Below are positions 1 to 8,580 of a stretch of DNA of 64,000 bases, piece after piece. The stretch covers positions 124,001 to 188,000 of the forward strand of contig CACJUN010000002.1 in NCBI GenBank assembly GCA_902596665.1. The letters run 5' to 3'. Origin of the DNA: an uncultured SAR86 cluster bacterium (GTDB lineage: Bacteria; Pseudomonadota; Gammaproteobacteria; Magnimaribacterales; AG-339-G14). The first letter of the stretch is position 1; the number at the start of each line of letters is the position of its first letter. The translations under genes and the position numbers were made by a program. A model generated the notes under the pieces. The model ran no database searches. It saw nothing but the letters and a program-made list of their open reading frames with translations, and was not told where the DNA came from.

Positions 1-78
1 CTAGATCTTCAAGAGGAAGATGGCGAAGATCTGAACTTTAAGCTAGTCTCAGAAATATCAGAGCTTTCAAAGCTTTAA
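1..78 (+). CDS. 3' end of an unidentified gene (zapA by context)
   Basis: Frame 1 is open from the window edge to a TAA at 76-78 and shows only the last 25 residues, an acidic Leu/Glu-rich helical-looking tail ending in SELSKL. The fragment is too short to identify. It lies directly before the 6S RNA gene and fthC, and in many gammaproteobacteria that place is held by zapA, the FtsZ-ring accessory protein. The zapA idea therefore rests on context alone; another short coiled-coil protein is possible. Confidence 0.4.
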   Translation, partial: LDLQEEDGEDLNFKLVSEISELSKL

Positions 79-93
79 TATTGGAACTATAAT
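65..93 (+). promoter_or_regulatory. Promoter of the 6S RNA gene
   Basis: A perfect -10 hexamer TATAAT lies at 88-93. It sits 7 bases before the point where the 6S RNA fold begins (about 100). The -35 is weak (TTTCAA at 65-70, 17 bases upstream) and overlaps the end of the preceding coding frame. The match between the -10 position and the 5' end of the fold is what supports the call. Confidence 0.6.
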
Positions 94-99
94 TTCTTT

Positions 100-267
100 G
101 TTTCCTGGGTTATTCGATATACAAAATAAACCTCGAGCCGATAAATTAAATCAAGGGACTTGATACCTTGCTTGTTGAGCGCCCTTAGGGCAGCCTGATA
201 GCGGGTGATTTTCCCGCCCTGAACTTCACGGTTCAGGTCTAGTTTTGTTAACGGTAATCTGGGAAAC
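100..267 (+). ncRNA. ssrS: 6S RNA
   Basis: 6S RNA binds the housekeeping sigma-70 RNA polymerase and represses it in slow growth. The 5' end GTTTCC (100-105) pairs with GGAAAC (262-267), closing a long hairpin of about 168 nt. Near 133-145 is a CTCGAGCCGATA block matching the CCTGAGCCGATA element that I know from E. coli 6S RNA. The downstream neighbour is fthC (ygfA), the same arrangement as in E. coli, where 6S RNA and ygfA are co-transcribed. The 3' end lies 8 bases before the preferred fthC start. The length is slightly below the E. coli 184 nt. Confidence 0.85.
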
Positions 268-274
268 TTCCTTA

Positions 275-808
275 ATGAACAAAGCGGATGCAAGGTCTGA
301 AATTAAAAGAAGATTTTCTATCCTCAATCATTCCGAAAAAGAAAAAGAAACAAAAATTTTGTTCAGCAGAGCAATAGAGTATTTTGGTAAGTACAATTCA
401 ATAGCCAGTTATGCGTCTCTTCCAGATGAATTTCCTACAAAAGAACTTAATAAACTGCTTATTGAAAAAGGAACTGAAGTTTTCCTACCAAGAGTTAATC
501 TCCTCAAAAAACAGCTTGATTTCTGCCCAGTAGATTCTGCTACCGAGTACAAAATAAATCCTTTAGGAATTAGTGAGCCAGAATTTATCGAAGAAAAGAA
601 AGCCTCTTTTGAAGCAATTTTGATTCCAATGATTGGATTTTCTGAATCCTATAAAAGACTTGGAAGAGGAGGAGGTTTTTACGATAGATACATTGAAAAC
701 TTAAATAAAAAAATTATCAAAATTGGAATCGCTTATAAATATCAGAGAATTAAATTTGATGAACAAGAATTCGATATGAAATTCGATCAAATTATAGTGT
801 CGGATTGA
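275..808 (+). CDS. fthC: 5-formyltetrahydrofolate cyclo-ligase
   Basis: This cytosolic enzyme (YgfA family) converts 5-formyl-THF to 5,10-methenyl-THF using ATP and so returns folate to the one-carbon pool. The protein has 177 residues, against about 182 for E. coli YgfA. The family's ATP/substrate loop is visible near the C-terminus as RLGRGGGFYDRY. The frame is open back to a TTG at 245, but that lies inside the 6S RNA; I chose the ATG at 275, 8 bases after the RNA, which gives the usual N-terminus. It is probably read through from the 6S promoter. It converges on ilvA with one base between the stop codons. Confidence 0.93.
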   Translation: MNKADARSEIKRRFSILNHSEKEKETKILFSRAIEYFGKYNSIASYASLPDEFPTKELNKLLIEKGTEVFLPRVNLLKKQLDFCPVDSATEYKINPLGISEPEFIEEKKASFEAILIPMIGFSESYKRLGRGGGFYDRYIENLNKKIIKIGIAYKYQRIKFDEQEFDMKFDQIIVSD

Positions 809-809
809 A

Positions 810-2333
810 TTATTTTAAAAACGCTTGATAAGCTTTACTGGAAGTTTGATTAGTGAACGGAAATCCTATGGAAATTAATTTCTGCTCTAATTTTTTCTTA
901 GAGTTCTTTTTGACCTTAAAACCAATTAAGGCTCCACCATACAAAGCTCCTTGATTTTTGTAATGGAAGAGAGAAATGTTCCATTGATTTCCAAGTGACT
1001 CTAAGAAAAATAGGAGTGCTCCGGGTTTTTCTGGGAAATCAACCATATATATTTCCTCGTATTCTTCTCCATTAAAAGCTGGTCCTCTTCCACCTGACAT
1101 ATGCCTTAAATGAACTTTAGAGACTTCATCTTCAGATAAATCAATAACAGAAAATTTCTTCTTGAGAGACTTTATAGACAATTCTTTTTTTTGCTTTGAT
1201 TCTAATTCAAGACCTAAAAATACTTTTGCAGTTGAGGAATCATCCATTCTGTAACTGAATTCAGTGATATTTTTATTTCCGATAGCAGAGCAAAGTTTTA
1301 TAAAACTTCCTTGCACCTCTGGAATCTGAACTCCTAAGAAAACCTCTTTTTGTTCGCCCATGCTAGACCTATCTACGATTGGGGCAAGCATCTCAAAGTT
1401 AAGGTTTGAGCCACAATAAATTGCAATTAAGTTTTTCTTTTTTAATCCATATCTGGAGACATATTTTTTCAATCCAGCAAGAGCCAGTGCTCCTGATGGC
1501 TCAGGTATGGTTCTTGTTTCGATAAAAGTATCTTTAACTGCCGAGCAGATCTCATCTATGTTTACTGTCATCGAGTAATCAACAACGTCTTTGATAATAG
1601 GATAGTTCTTCTTGCCTATTTGTTTTGCTGCTGTTCCATCAGCAAATAAACCAACTTCTTTAAGTTTAATTCTTTTCCCAGAATTTAGGGTTTGATGTAG
1701 AGCGGCAGAGTCTTCTGATTCAACAGCTATTATTTTTATATCGGGCCTTATAGATTTTAAATATTCTCCCACTCCAGAAACAAGACCACCTCCGCCGGAG
1801 CCTATAAAAACTGCATAGATGTTATCGGTAAATTGATTTGCAATCTCTAAGCCAACGGTGCCTTGTCCGGCGATTACCAGCTCATCATCAAATGGATGAA
1901 TAAAATCTAAATTGTATTGACTGCAGTATTTGCTAGCAGCCAATGCACTTTCATCAAAATTATTTCCTGTCAGCTTAACTTTAGCTCCTAACATTTTTAC
2001 AGAATTAACTTTTATTTTAGGAGTTGTAAGGGGCATAAAAATTGTAGCTTTAATTTTTAAATACTTTGCTGCCAAAGCCACACCTTGAGCATGATTGCCT
2101 GCCGATGCAGTCACTACATGTTGAACATTCTTTTTTCTGTAAAGATGCTCAATTTTGTTATACGAGCCTCTAACTTTAAACGAGTGAGTAGGTTGCAGAT
2201 CTTCTCTCTTTAGAAAAATATTATTTTTTAAAGACTTAGATAAGTTACTAGCCTTGTCTATCGGAGTAACTTGAGCAATATCATACACCTTAGATGAAAT
2301 GATTTTCTCTATGATCTGTCTCTTTTTAGTCAT
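810..2333 (-). CDS. ilvA: Threonine ammonia-lyase, biosynthetic
   Basis: The PLP enzyme deaminates threonine to 2-oxobutanoate, the first committed step of isoleucine synthesis. The 507 residues match the E. coli length (514). The N-terminal catalytic domain carries the PLP lysine in THSFKVRGSYNK (Lys53), an AGNHAQG phosphate-side loop and a glycine-rich GSGGGGL motif. The C-terminal third (about 330-507) has the two ACT-like regulatory repeats that bind isoleucine and valine in the long biosynthetic form, so feedback control is likely. It diverges from rpiA; the start codons are about 50 bases apart. The branched-chain aminotransferase ilvE lies elsewhere in the window. Confidence 0.95.
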   Translation of the reverse strand: MTKKRQIIEKIISSKVYDIAQVTPIDKASNLSKSLKNNIFLKREDLQPTHSFKVRGSYNKIEHLYRKKNVQHVVTASAGNHAQGVALAAKYLKIKATIFMPLTTPKIKVNSVKMLGAKVKLTGNNFDESALAASKYCSQYNLDFIHPFDDELVIAGQGTVGLEIANQFTDNIYAVFIGSGGGGLVSGVGEYLKSIRPDIKIIAVESEDSAALHQTLNSGKRIKLKEVGLFADGTAAKQIGKKNYPIIKDVVDYSMTVNIDEICSAVKDTFIETRTIPEPSGALALAGLKKYVSRYGLKKKNLIAIYCGSNLNFEMLAPIVDRSSMGEQKEVFLGVQIPEVQGSFIKLCSAIGNKNITEFSYRMDDSSTAKVFLGLELESKQKKELSIKSLKKKFSVIDLSEDEVSKVHLRHMSGGRGPAFNGEEYEEIYMVDFPEKPGALLFFLESLGNQWNISLFHYKNQGALYGGALIGFKVKKNSKKKLEQKLISIGFPFTNQTSSKAYQAFLK

Positions 2334-2385
2334 GAATCCCTTAAAAGCGCTGTATTATACTGTTAATCAAAGTAAAAGCACTTCA

Positions 2386-3060
2386 ATGAGCTCTGATCAA
2401 GAAAACTTAAAGCGCCAGTCTGCTGCAAAAGCACTGGACATTATATTGCCAAAACTTTACGAGGACTCAATCATCGGTATTGGGACAGGCTCAACTGTTG
2501 ATTTATTTATCGAAATGTTAGCTGAGAAAAATCCTGTCTTTAAAACGACGGTTTCAAGCTCTGAAAGAAGCTCAAAACTTCTTGAACAGAAAGGCATTGA
2601 AGTTTCGCTGCTAAACGATGTCGGTGGGCCAGATATATATGTTGATGGAGCTGATGAGTATGATGATAAGAAGCAGCTTATAAAAGGCGGAGGCGGAGCT
2701 CTTACGAGAGAAAAAATAATAGCTTACTCTGCAAGAGAATTTATTTGTATCGTGGATGAATCAAAAAAAGTAAATAGGCTTGGCTCTTTTCCACTAGCAA
2801 TCGAAGTTTTGGAATATGCGCGAAGCTTTGTTGCTAGAGAAATAGTTAAGCTTGGCGGGAAGCCAACCTATAGAACAGGATTTGTCACTGATCAGGGAAA
2901 CCAAATACTAGATGTATTAAATTTGGATTACGCTGTTCCCTATGAATTAGAAATTAGATTAAACAGAATCCCAGGAGTAGTTGAGAACGGAATCTTTGCC
3001 CAGAAGACAGCTACCAAGGTTGTAGTAGCAACACAAAAAGGTGTAGAAGTAATAGATTAA
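2386..3060 (+). CDS. rpiA: Ribose-5-phosphate isomerase A
   Basis: It interconverts ribose-5-phosphate and ribulose-5-phosphate in the non-oxidative pentose phosphate pathway. Motifs in order: GTGST (33-37) for phosphate binding, DGADE (87-91), and KGGGGALTREK (100-110) with the catalytic glutamate. The frame is open upstream to 2299, but that overlaps ilvA on the other strand. The ATG at 2386 gives 224 residues, close to E. coli RpiA (219), and is preferred. TATTAT/TATACT boxes at 2353-2361 are candidate -10 elements. The stop shares its TTAA with the convergent peroxidase gene. Confidence 0.94.
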   Translation: MSSDQENLKRQSAAKALDIILPKLYEDSIIGIGTGSTVDLFIEMLAEKNPVFKTTVSSSERSSKLLEQKGIEVSLLNDVGGPDIYVDGADEYDDKKQLIKGGGGALTREKIIAYSAREFICIVDESKKVNRLGSFPLAIEVLEYARSFVAREIVKLGGKPTYRTGFVTDQGNQILDVLNLDYAVPYELEIRLNRIPGVVENGIFAQKTATKVVVATQKGVEVID

Positions 3061-3590
3061 AGAAGAGCTTCTATTTTTTTCATCACCTCTGGAGAATCAG
3101 GATTAGTGGTATGAGGTATAAGCTCTATATCACCGTTTTTAGAAATCAAATATTTACTAAAATTCCAAGAAGGTTCTTCTCCAGAATTTTTAGCGAGATT
3201 TTTGTAAAATGAATTTGCCCTGTCACCTCTTACCTTGGAGGTTGCAAACAAAGGAAAAGAAACGTCGTAAGTTGTCTTACAAAATTCCTTTGTTTTGTCC
3301 TCATCTTTAAATTCTTGATATAAAAAGTCTCTAGATGGGAATCCCAAAACAATGAAACCCTTCTGTTTATATTTATCGTAAATTTTCTCTAAGCCTTCGT
3401 ATTGATAGGTGAATCCGCACGAGCTAGCAACATTGACCGCCATGATGACTTTATCGTTGTATGCGCAAAGGTTTTCGGAATCTGATGAAGCTAATATACG
3501 AACGTCGTGATCAAGCAGGTTTTTACATGAAGAATCGTCAGCAAACACAAGTGACGAGGCAAAAAGAAACAATAAAGATAAGATTTTCAT
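3057..3590 (-). CDS. Exported glutathione peroxidase-family protein
   Basis: This is a thiol peroxidase of the GPx/BtuE family, which reduces hydrogen peroxide or organic hydroperoxides. Residues 1-17 form a signal peptide ending in FADD, so it should act in the periplasm, unlike cytosolic E. coli BtuE. The peroxidatic cysteine is Cys58 in NVASSCGFT. Gln92, Trp142 and Asn143 (SWNFSKY) complete the usual tetrad, and Cys104 (KEFC) is at the place of the resolving cysteine, so thioredoxin-type recycling is likely. The common FPCNQF motif is altered to FPSRDF. It lies 13 bases downstream of the L,D-transpeptidase gene in the same direction. Confidence 0.87.
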   Translation of the reverse strand: MKILSLLFLFASSLVFADDSSCKNLLDHDVRILASSDSENLCAYNDKVIMAVNVASSCGFTYQYEGLEKIYDKYKQKGFIVLGFPSRDFLYQEFKDEDKTKEFCKTTYDVSFPLFATSKVRGDRANSFYKNLAKNSGEEPSWNFSKYLISKNGDIELIPHTTNPDSPEVMKKIEALL

Positions 3591-3603
3591 AGGTTATATT
3601 TGG

Positions 3604-4185
3604 TTACGATTGGGAATAAATCAATACCTTGGTTCCTACCTCTACCAAATCAAATAACCTTATTACATCCTTATTAATCATTCGGATGCAACCCAACGAA
3701 GCAGGTCTTCCAATGAGACCTTCCTCTGCAGTTCCATGAATGTAGATGTATCTAGCTTTCGAATCTATCCCGGATCCTTTGTTTTTCCCTGGTTCTAAGC
3801 CATCAAGCCACATAATTCTTGAAGTAATAACGTCCTCTTCAATGTCGATATCTTCAATAATTGGCTCAATGATTTCCTGATTCCAAACTCTACCTTTCAT
3901 CACAGCCCCCAAAGGTAGATCGTTTCCTATTTTTTCAGATATTTCGTGAAGTCCGAGGGGAGTCTTGAAAGAATTTTCTTCGCTGCCAATACCGTAGCTG
4001 GATGATGAGATAGGAAAGTCGATAACTCGATTGCCGTCTTGATAATATAATTTTTGCTCGTTTAGGTCGATATGTATAAAAGACCGTTCATTTTGAAGTT
4101 CCTCATAGTTATATTTTTTTTTATCTAGCAACATGGTCGAACAAGAAAATAACAAAAATACTGATATCAGTGAAACAATTCTCAT
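3604..4185 (-). CDS. Lipoprotein L,D-transpeptidase (YkuD family)
   Basis: These cysteine enzymes form 3-3 peptidoglycan cross-links or attach proteins to the stem peptide. The N-terminus is a lipoprotein signal with lipobox LFSC, so Cys15 is the likely lipidated residue. The YkuD signature is complete: His150 in YIHGT, then PASLGCIRM with catalytic Cys166 and Arg168. Its start overlaps the stop of lnt in an ATGA, so lnt, this gene and the peroxidase probably form one operon. That is fitting, as Lnt adds the third acyl chain to such lipoproteins. Whether it is a cross-linker or an anchoring enzyme cannot be told from the sequence. Confidence 0.88.
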   Translation of the reverse strand: MRIVSLISVFLLFSCSTMLLDKKKYNYEELQNERSFIHIDLNEQKLYYQDGNRVIDFPISSSSYGIGSEENSFKTPLGLHEISEKIGNDLPLGAVMKGRVWNQEIIEPIIEDIDIEEDVITSRIMWLDGLEPGKNKGSGIDSKARYIYIHGTAEEGLIGRPASLGCIRMINKDVIRLFDLVEVGTKVLIYSQS

Positions 4186-5717
4186 TTATCAAATATAAAC
4201 CTTCTTAAAATTTGGGCAATAAAAATAAATAAAATTAAATAAAGAAATGGATATTTTCCATTCTCGTTATATGGCGTTGAGCCACTTCTTGCGTTGATTT
4301 TAACTTTCAAAATCTGACCATCATATGACTCATTTTTATTATTAAAGTTTACGAATGTAGGAATTTGTTCAATAACTTGTCCACGGGAATTTATTGCAGC
4401 TGATATACCGGTGGAGGTACTACGCAAGAGGGGCTTTTGATTTTCTGCAGCTCGATATCTAGCAATCTGAAGATGTTGATGTGGACCTATGGTGGTTCCG
4501 AACCAGTTATCGTTACTTGCTGAAAATATCACGTCCGAATTTTTTGCTTGAAAAGCTACATCATCTTGATAAGCAATCTCATAACAAATACTGCTTCCTA
4601 TTCTGAGGCCATCTCCAGAAATGAAAGAGTTATTATCTCCTTTGACAATATTAGGCCTATCTAATTGAAAGAGATTAAATAAATAACCTGATAGATCACC
4701 CATAGGTAGATATTCCCCAAAAGGCACGAGACGTTTCTTTTCGTAATTTCCTTGTAAAATGCCAATCCCTTTTAAAGAATTCACATAACCCTCATCTTTT
4801 TTTTCATCAAGCATCCCGACTACTGCGCCTGCGTTTGCTAGTTTTAAGGTGCCTGATAACCCTTTTAAAAAAATTTCAAATCTAGAAAACAACCCAGGCA
4901 AAGATACTTCTGGCCAAAAAAATATAATTTTTTCTTGTGAGTTTTCGTTACCGATAAGCTCATCAAAAAATACCTTAGAAAAATAGTTTCTAGATTTTAC
5001 CTGACCATCTCGACTCCACTTTTCAAGAACATCGATATTTGGTTGAACAATAATTGCCTGAAAACTAGAGGTCTTTTCTGTCCAAGATTTAGTTGATAAC
5101 CAAGTAGCGTTGAGAGCAAACATACTCATAAAAACCAAACTCAAAAATAAATGTGATTTTCTAAATTTTTGAAAAAAGATCATAGAGCCTAGCAGGCTTG
5201 CAAACAGACATATTAAAAATGACATTCCAAACACACCTATGACTGCAATATAACCATTGAGGAAAAAATTATTTAAGCTTGAATATCCAACATATAACCA
5301 AGGCAACCCTGTGAACAAAAATTCTCTCAAATATTCACCGAAAACATAAAATACAGGGAAAGCTAGTATCAATCTGTGGTGATCATTGAGACGAAATAAA
5401 CTCATGAAAAAGAAACTTGTTGCTTGAAAAAGGCTCAAAAAAGATGCGATCAAAAAAACAAAAGTATAAGCAGCGAGCTTCGAAGCTCCTCCGTAATTAA
5501 CTATGCTGTTTTCAACCCAACCAGCTCCAAGCACCCAAAGGCTCAAGCCAAAGAAAAAACTTATTACAAAAGTATTTTTGGGTGACTCAAGAACAAGCAG
5601 TCTCCACAAACCTGCCAAAAAAATTGGACTTAGGTACCACAAATCAAATGGTTCAAAAGAAAGAACCAAGAGTCCACCGATTACAGTTGCGGTAAATGAT
5701 TTTATGATCACCATCAA
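4182..5717 (-). CDS. lnt: Apolipoprotein N-acyltransferase
   Basis: This inner-membrane enzyme transfers an acyl chain from phospholipid to the N-terminal cysteine of lipoproteins. It has 511 residues (E. coli 512). Residues 1-210 hold several hydrophobic membrane segments, followed by a nitrilase-like domain. The catalytic triad is visible: Glu270 in WPEVSLPG, a lysine at 327/328 before LVPFGEYLP, and Cys378 in SSICYE. A last membrane segment lies near the C-terminus (LYLILFIFIA). The start is one of two adjacent ATG codons (5717 or 5714). The E. coli neighbours (corC/ybeX) are absent here; maf lies 20 bases upstream instead. Confidence 0.94.
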   Translation of the reverse strand: MMVIIKSFTATVIGGLLVLSFEPFDLWYLSPIFLAGLWRLLVLESPKNTFVISFFFGLSLWVLGAGWVENSIVNYGGASKLAAYTFVFLIASFLSLFQATSFFFMSLFRLNDHHRLILAFPVFYVFGEYLREFLFTGLPWLYVGYSSLNNFFLNGYIAVIGVFGMSFLICLFASLLGSMIFFQKFRKSHLFLSLVFMSMFALNATWLSTKSWTEKTSSFQAIIVQPNIDVLEKWSRDGQVKSRNYFSKVFFDELIGNENSQEKIIFFWPEVSLPGLFSRFEIFLKGLSGTLKLANAGAVVGMLDEKKDEGYVNSLKGIGILQGNYEKKRLVPFGEYLPMGDLSGYLFNLFQLDRPNIVKGDNNSFISGDGLRIGSSICYEIAYQDDVAFQAKNSDVIFSASNDNWFGTTIGPHQHLQIARYRAAENQKPLLRSTSTGISAAINSRGQVIEQIPTFVNFNNKNESYDGQILKVKINARSGSTPYNENGKYPFLYLILFIFIAQILRRFIFDK

Positions 5718-5737
5718 GGCATCATATCAATAAAAAT

Positions 5738-6355
5738 TTAATCTTTGTTTGACCAATAGGAGATATTTAAGTCATCTAAAAGTAGGCAGGTTTCTTGAAT
5801 TGGCAAACCCACAACATTGAAGTAACAACCACCAATACCTTTTACAAAGGAAGCACCTAATCCCTGAATGCCATAACCGCCTGCCTTGTCCATTGGTTCC
5901 TCAGTTAAAACATATCTCTCGATCTCCTTTGCAGATAGAGATTTCATTTCTACAACTGTGTGTGAATGATTCTGAACAAACTCTATTTCTTTTGATTCAG
6001 AAATATGACCTAAAGCTATTCCTGTTGTTACGGTATGAGTGGTTCCGGATAAATCTTTCAACATTCTATGAGCATGATCTTTGGTAGTTGGTTTTCCAAA
6101 AATTTTATTTTTATGACTAACCACCGTATCGGCCACTAAAAAAGGCTTAAGAGTTAAATTCTCTTGCAGTATTTTATTTCCAGCTGCTGTGACTTTAGAT
6201 TTTACTATTCGGTCAAGATATTCTTGAGGACCCTCGTCTTGCATCTCATCTTCATCAACGTCAATTTCAAGAACTTCGAAATCAACCATCAATTGATTAA
6301 GGATATTTTTTCTTCGGGGAGATTTAGAGGCTAGGTATAAGCCTGAAATAGTCAC
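5738..6355 (-). CDS. Maf-family nucleotide pyrophosphatase
   Basis: Maf proteins hydrolyse non-canonical or canonical NTPs to NMPs and act in nucleotide-pool cleaning. The N-terminal signature SKSPRR (10-15) and the catalytic aspartate in FLVADTVV (Asp76) are present, with FGKP after it. The SPRR form resembles the YhdE (dTTP/UTP) branch more than YceF, but specificity is not certain. The start is a GTG at 6355 that shares its G with the TAG of rpmG (TAGTG), so it is translationally coupled to the ribosomal protein genes. Confidence 0.88.
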   Translation of the reverse strand: MTISGLYLASKSPRRKNILNQLMVDFEVLEIDVDEDEMQDEGPQEYLDRIVKSKVTAAGNKILQENLTLKPFLVADTVVSHKNKIFGKPTTKDHAHRMLKDLSGTTHTVTTGIALGHISESKEIEFVQNHSHTVVEMKSLSAKEIERYVLTEEPMDKAGGYGIQGLGASFVKGIGGCYFNVVGLPIQETCLLLDDLNISYWSNKD

Positions 6356-6510
6356 TATTTAATTTTTTCTTCTTTGTAGATAACTCTTTTTCTAATTTTT
6401 GGATCGAACTTCATCATTTCAATTTTATCTGGAGTTGAAGTTTTATTTTTATCCGTAGTGTAAAAATGTCCTGTTCCGGCAGAAGATACTAACTTAATTT
6501 TTTCTCTCAT
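6355..6510 (-). CDS. rpmG: 50S ribosomal protein L33
   Basis: The 51-residue frame begins [19 protein letters not shown] and ends VIYKEEKIK, nearly the E. coli L33 sequence without its first four residues. It is the zinc-free form (no CxxC pairs). An AAGAGGAG ribosome-binding site sits just before the ATG. The start overlaps the rpmB stop in ATGA, the usual rpmB-rpmG pair. Its own stop overlaps the maf start by one base. Confidence 0.96.
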   Translation of the reverse strand: MREKIKLVSSAGTGHFYTTDKNKTSTPDKIEMMKFDPKIRKRVIYKEEKIK

Positions 6511-6743
6511 ATTTTTTCTCCTCTTGATCTAATGTCTTTTAACACTTCATCAATTCCTTTCTTATCAATAATTCTCATCCCTTTTGCAGAAACAGTTAGA
6601 GAAACGTATTTATTTTCAGATTCAACCCAAAATTTATGTTGATTAAGATTGGGCAAAAACCTTCTTTTCGTTCTGTTTAATGCCTTGGAAACATTGTTTC
6701 CTGCCATTGGCTTTTTTCCTGTTACCTGACAAATTTTTGACAT
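6507..6743 (-). CDS. rpmB: 50S ribosomal protein L28
   Basis: 78 residues, the same size as E. coli L28. It begins [19 protein letters not shown] and carries the basic RRFLPNL segment typical of the family. It is the first gene of a tight rpmB-rpmG-maf unit and diverges from coaBC, with 83 bases between the start codons for both promoters. Confidence 0.96.
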   Translation of the reverse strand: MSKICQVTGKKPMAGNNVSKALNRTKRRFLPNLNQHKFWVESENKYVSLTVSAKGMRIIDKKGIDEVLKDIRSRGEKI

Positions 6744-6826
6744 AACTATATTTTTAATAAATCTGAGGCACGATTTATACCAGAAACTAATGGTTATGAA
6801 AACCTATCTAAGTTATATTTCGCATT

Positions 6827-8026
6827 ATGGATCAGCTAATAAATAAAAGGGTTCTCTTGTGCGTGACTGGTGGCATTGCTGCCTACAAATCTGCTGAATT
6901 AGTTCGGTTATTCAAAAACTCTGGTTCCGACGTGAGGGTTTTGATGACTAAATCTGCACAGGAATTTATTACACCTTTAACTATGCAGGCTCTTTCCGGC
7001 AACCCAATTCATTCTGATCTTCTTGATCCTGGAGCTGAAGCTGCTATGGGACATATAGAATTGGCTAGGTGGTCAGATATTATTGTCATAGCGCCATGTA
7101 CAGCCGACTCAATTGCAAAACTAGCTTTAGGTAGAGGCGACGATCTTCTTAGTGCGGTTGCTCTATCTACTGATGCACCAATTTTTGTTGCTCCTGCAAT
7201 GAATCAGGCCATGTGGAGAGATGGGGCGACACAAAACAATATATCCACTCTTGCAGAAAAAAACTTTATTTTTATTGGCCCAGATATTGGAACCCAAGCT
7301 TGTGGTGACACCGGCCCAGGAAGAATGACAGAGCCATCGGATATAATTCAACAAGTTTCATTGAACTTTAGTAAAGGCCTATTGGCGGGAAAAAAAATCC
7401 TTATTACTGCAGGACCAACGCGTGAGATGATTGACCCTGTTAGATTCATATCAAACCGTAGTTCAGGGAAAATGGGCTTTGCTTTAGCTGAAGCAGCTTG
7501 TGATGAAGGCGCTTTTGTTAGCTTGATATCCGGGCCAGTCAATTTACCCACTCCTGAAAGAATATTCAGACATGATGTTGAAACTGCAAAACAAATGTAT
7601 GACAAAGTAAATGAAATGATAGATGAGATAGATATTTTCATTGCAACCGCTGCAGTTTGTGACATCAAGCCATCTCATCCTTCAAATCAAAAAATCAAAA
7701 AACAACAGATACTCGATGCAAACAACATTCTTTTAGAAGAAAATCCTGACATTGTGGCGAGCGTTAAAAAAGCTCATCCAAATAAGAAGGTAATTGGGTT
7801 TGCTGCTGAAACTGAGAATGTTCTTGATAACGCTAAACTCAAACTTTCTGAAAAAGAACTTGATCTAATCATTGCAAACGATGTCTCAAATGCTGAGATT
7901 GGATTTGATTCCGATGATAACGAAGTGCATTTAATCTCGGAAAAAAATTCAAGGAAAATTAATAAATCTACGAAAGAGAAGGTTTCAAGAGAAATAATCA
8001 AATATATATCCGATAATTTAAAGTGA
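6827..8026 (+). CDS. coaBC: Bifunctional phosphopantothenoylcysteine decarboxylase/synthetase
   Basis: CoaBC joins cysteine to 4'-phosphopantothenate and decarboxylates the product, two steps of CoA synthesis. The N-terminal flavin decarboxylase half (about 1-185) has catalytic His76 in GHIELARW, the APAMNQAMW motif and the CGDTGPGRM flap. The C-terminal synthetase half begins at [19 protein letters not shown] and contains the VGFAAET-like segment [10 protein letters not shown]. 399 residues (E. coli 406). dut follows with overlapping stop and start, the coaBC-dut order of most gammaproteobacteria. Confidence 0.95.
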   Translation: MDQLINKRVLLCVTGGIAAYKSAELVRLFKNSGSDVRVLMTKSAQEFITPLTMQALSGNPIHSDLLDPGAEAAMGHIELARWSDIIVIAPCTADSIAKLALGRGDDLLSAVALSTDAPIFVAPAMNQAMWRDGATQNNISTLAEKNFIFIGPDIGTQACGDTGPGRMTEPSDIIQQVSLNFSKGLLAGKKILITAGPTREMIDPVRFISNRSSGKMGFALAEAACDEGAFVSLISGPVNLPTPERIFRHDVETAKQMYDKVNEMIDEIDIFIATAAVCDIKPSHPSNQKIKKQQILDANNILLEENPDIVASVKKAHPNKKVIGFAAETENVLDNAKLKLSEKELDLIIANDVSNAEIGFDSDDNEVHLISEKNSRKINKSTKEKVSREIIKYISDNLK

Positions 8027-8568
8027 TTAGATGGTTATTGGTCAGAATTTTGGGCTTCCTTTTGCCTGACATTATTAAAACTTTCACAGGTAAAAATCAA
8101 AAGGAATCTAATTTACCGTTAAAAGTAAAATTTAAGATTCTTAATGAAAGGTTAGGTAAAGAATTTCCATTGCCCGCCTTTCAGACTGCTGGTTCTGCTG
8201 GCCTAGATCTATGTGCATGCATTGAAGAAGATATTTTTATCAATCCAAACGACTCCGTATTAGTGCCTACAGGCTTTAGTATTCATATAGATAATCCTGA
8301 TTATGCTGCTTTTATTCTTCCAAGATCTGGTTTAGGTCATAAGCACGGTATAGTTTTAGGTAACTTGGTTGGATTAATTGATTCAGATTATCAAGGAGAG
8401 ATCATGGTTTCTTTATGGAATAGATCTGATGAAACGTTCACAGTTGAGCCTGGGACAAGAATTGCTCAAATGGTCTTCTTGCCGGTTATGAATCCTAATT
8501 TTTCTATCGTGAAAGAGTTTTCATCGTCAGAGAGAGGAGACAAAGGTTTTGGATCCTCTGGCTTCTAA
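8023..8568 (+). CDS. dut: dUTP diphosphatase with a hydrophobic N-terminal extension
   Basis: The trimeric enzyme hydrolyses dUTP to dUMP, keeping uracil out of DNA and feeding dTMP synthesis. All family motifs are present: [36 protein letters not shown] and a C-terminal [10 protein letters not shown] arm. The core starts near residue 32 (LKVKFKIL) and matches E. coli Dut (152 residues) closely. The frame begins at a GTG overlapping the coaBC stop (AAGTGA), adding about 30 residues with a hydrophobic stretch ([15 protein letters not shown]). No ATG occurs nearer the core, so the extension is either real or a TTG start inside it is used. Confidence 0.92.
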   Translation: MIRWLLVRILGFLLPDIIKTFTGKNQKESNLPLKVKFKILNERLGKEFPLPAFQTAGSAGLDLCACIEEDIFINPNDSVLVPTGFSIHIDNPDYAAFILPRSGLGHKHGIVLGNLVGLIDSDYQGEIMVSLWNRSDETFTVEPGTRIAQMVFLPVMNPNFSIVKEFSSSERGDKGFGSSGF

Positions 8569-8580
8569 TTAGCTTAGAAG
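8562..8580. terminator. Possible two-way terminator shared by dut and typA
   Basis: CTTCTAA (8562-8568) and TTAGAAG (8574-8580) form a perfect 7-bp stem with a 5-base loop. The TAA in one arm is the dut stop and the complement in the other arm is the typA stop. A T-rich run follows on the + strand (8587-8594). The stem is AT-rich, so its strength is doubtful. Confidence 0.3.

Noticed and set aside
245-274. TTG start for fthC
   Set aside because: It would place the first ten codons inside the 6S RNA; the ATG at 275 fits the family.
87-293. 68-residue open frame on the minus strand
   Set aside because: It lies antisense to the 6S RNA and has no family features.
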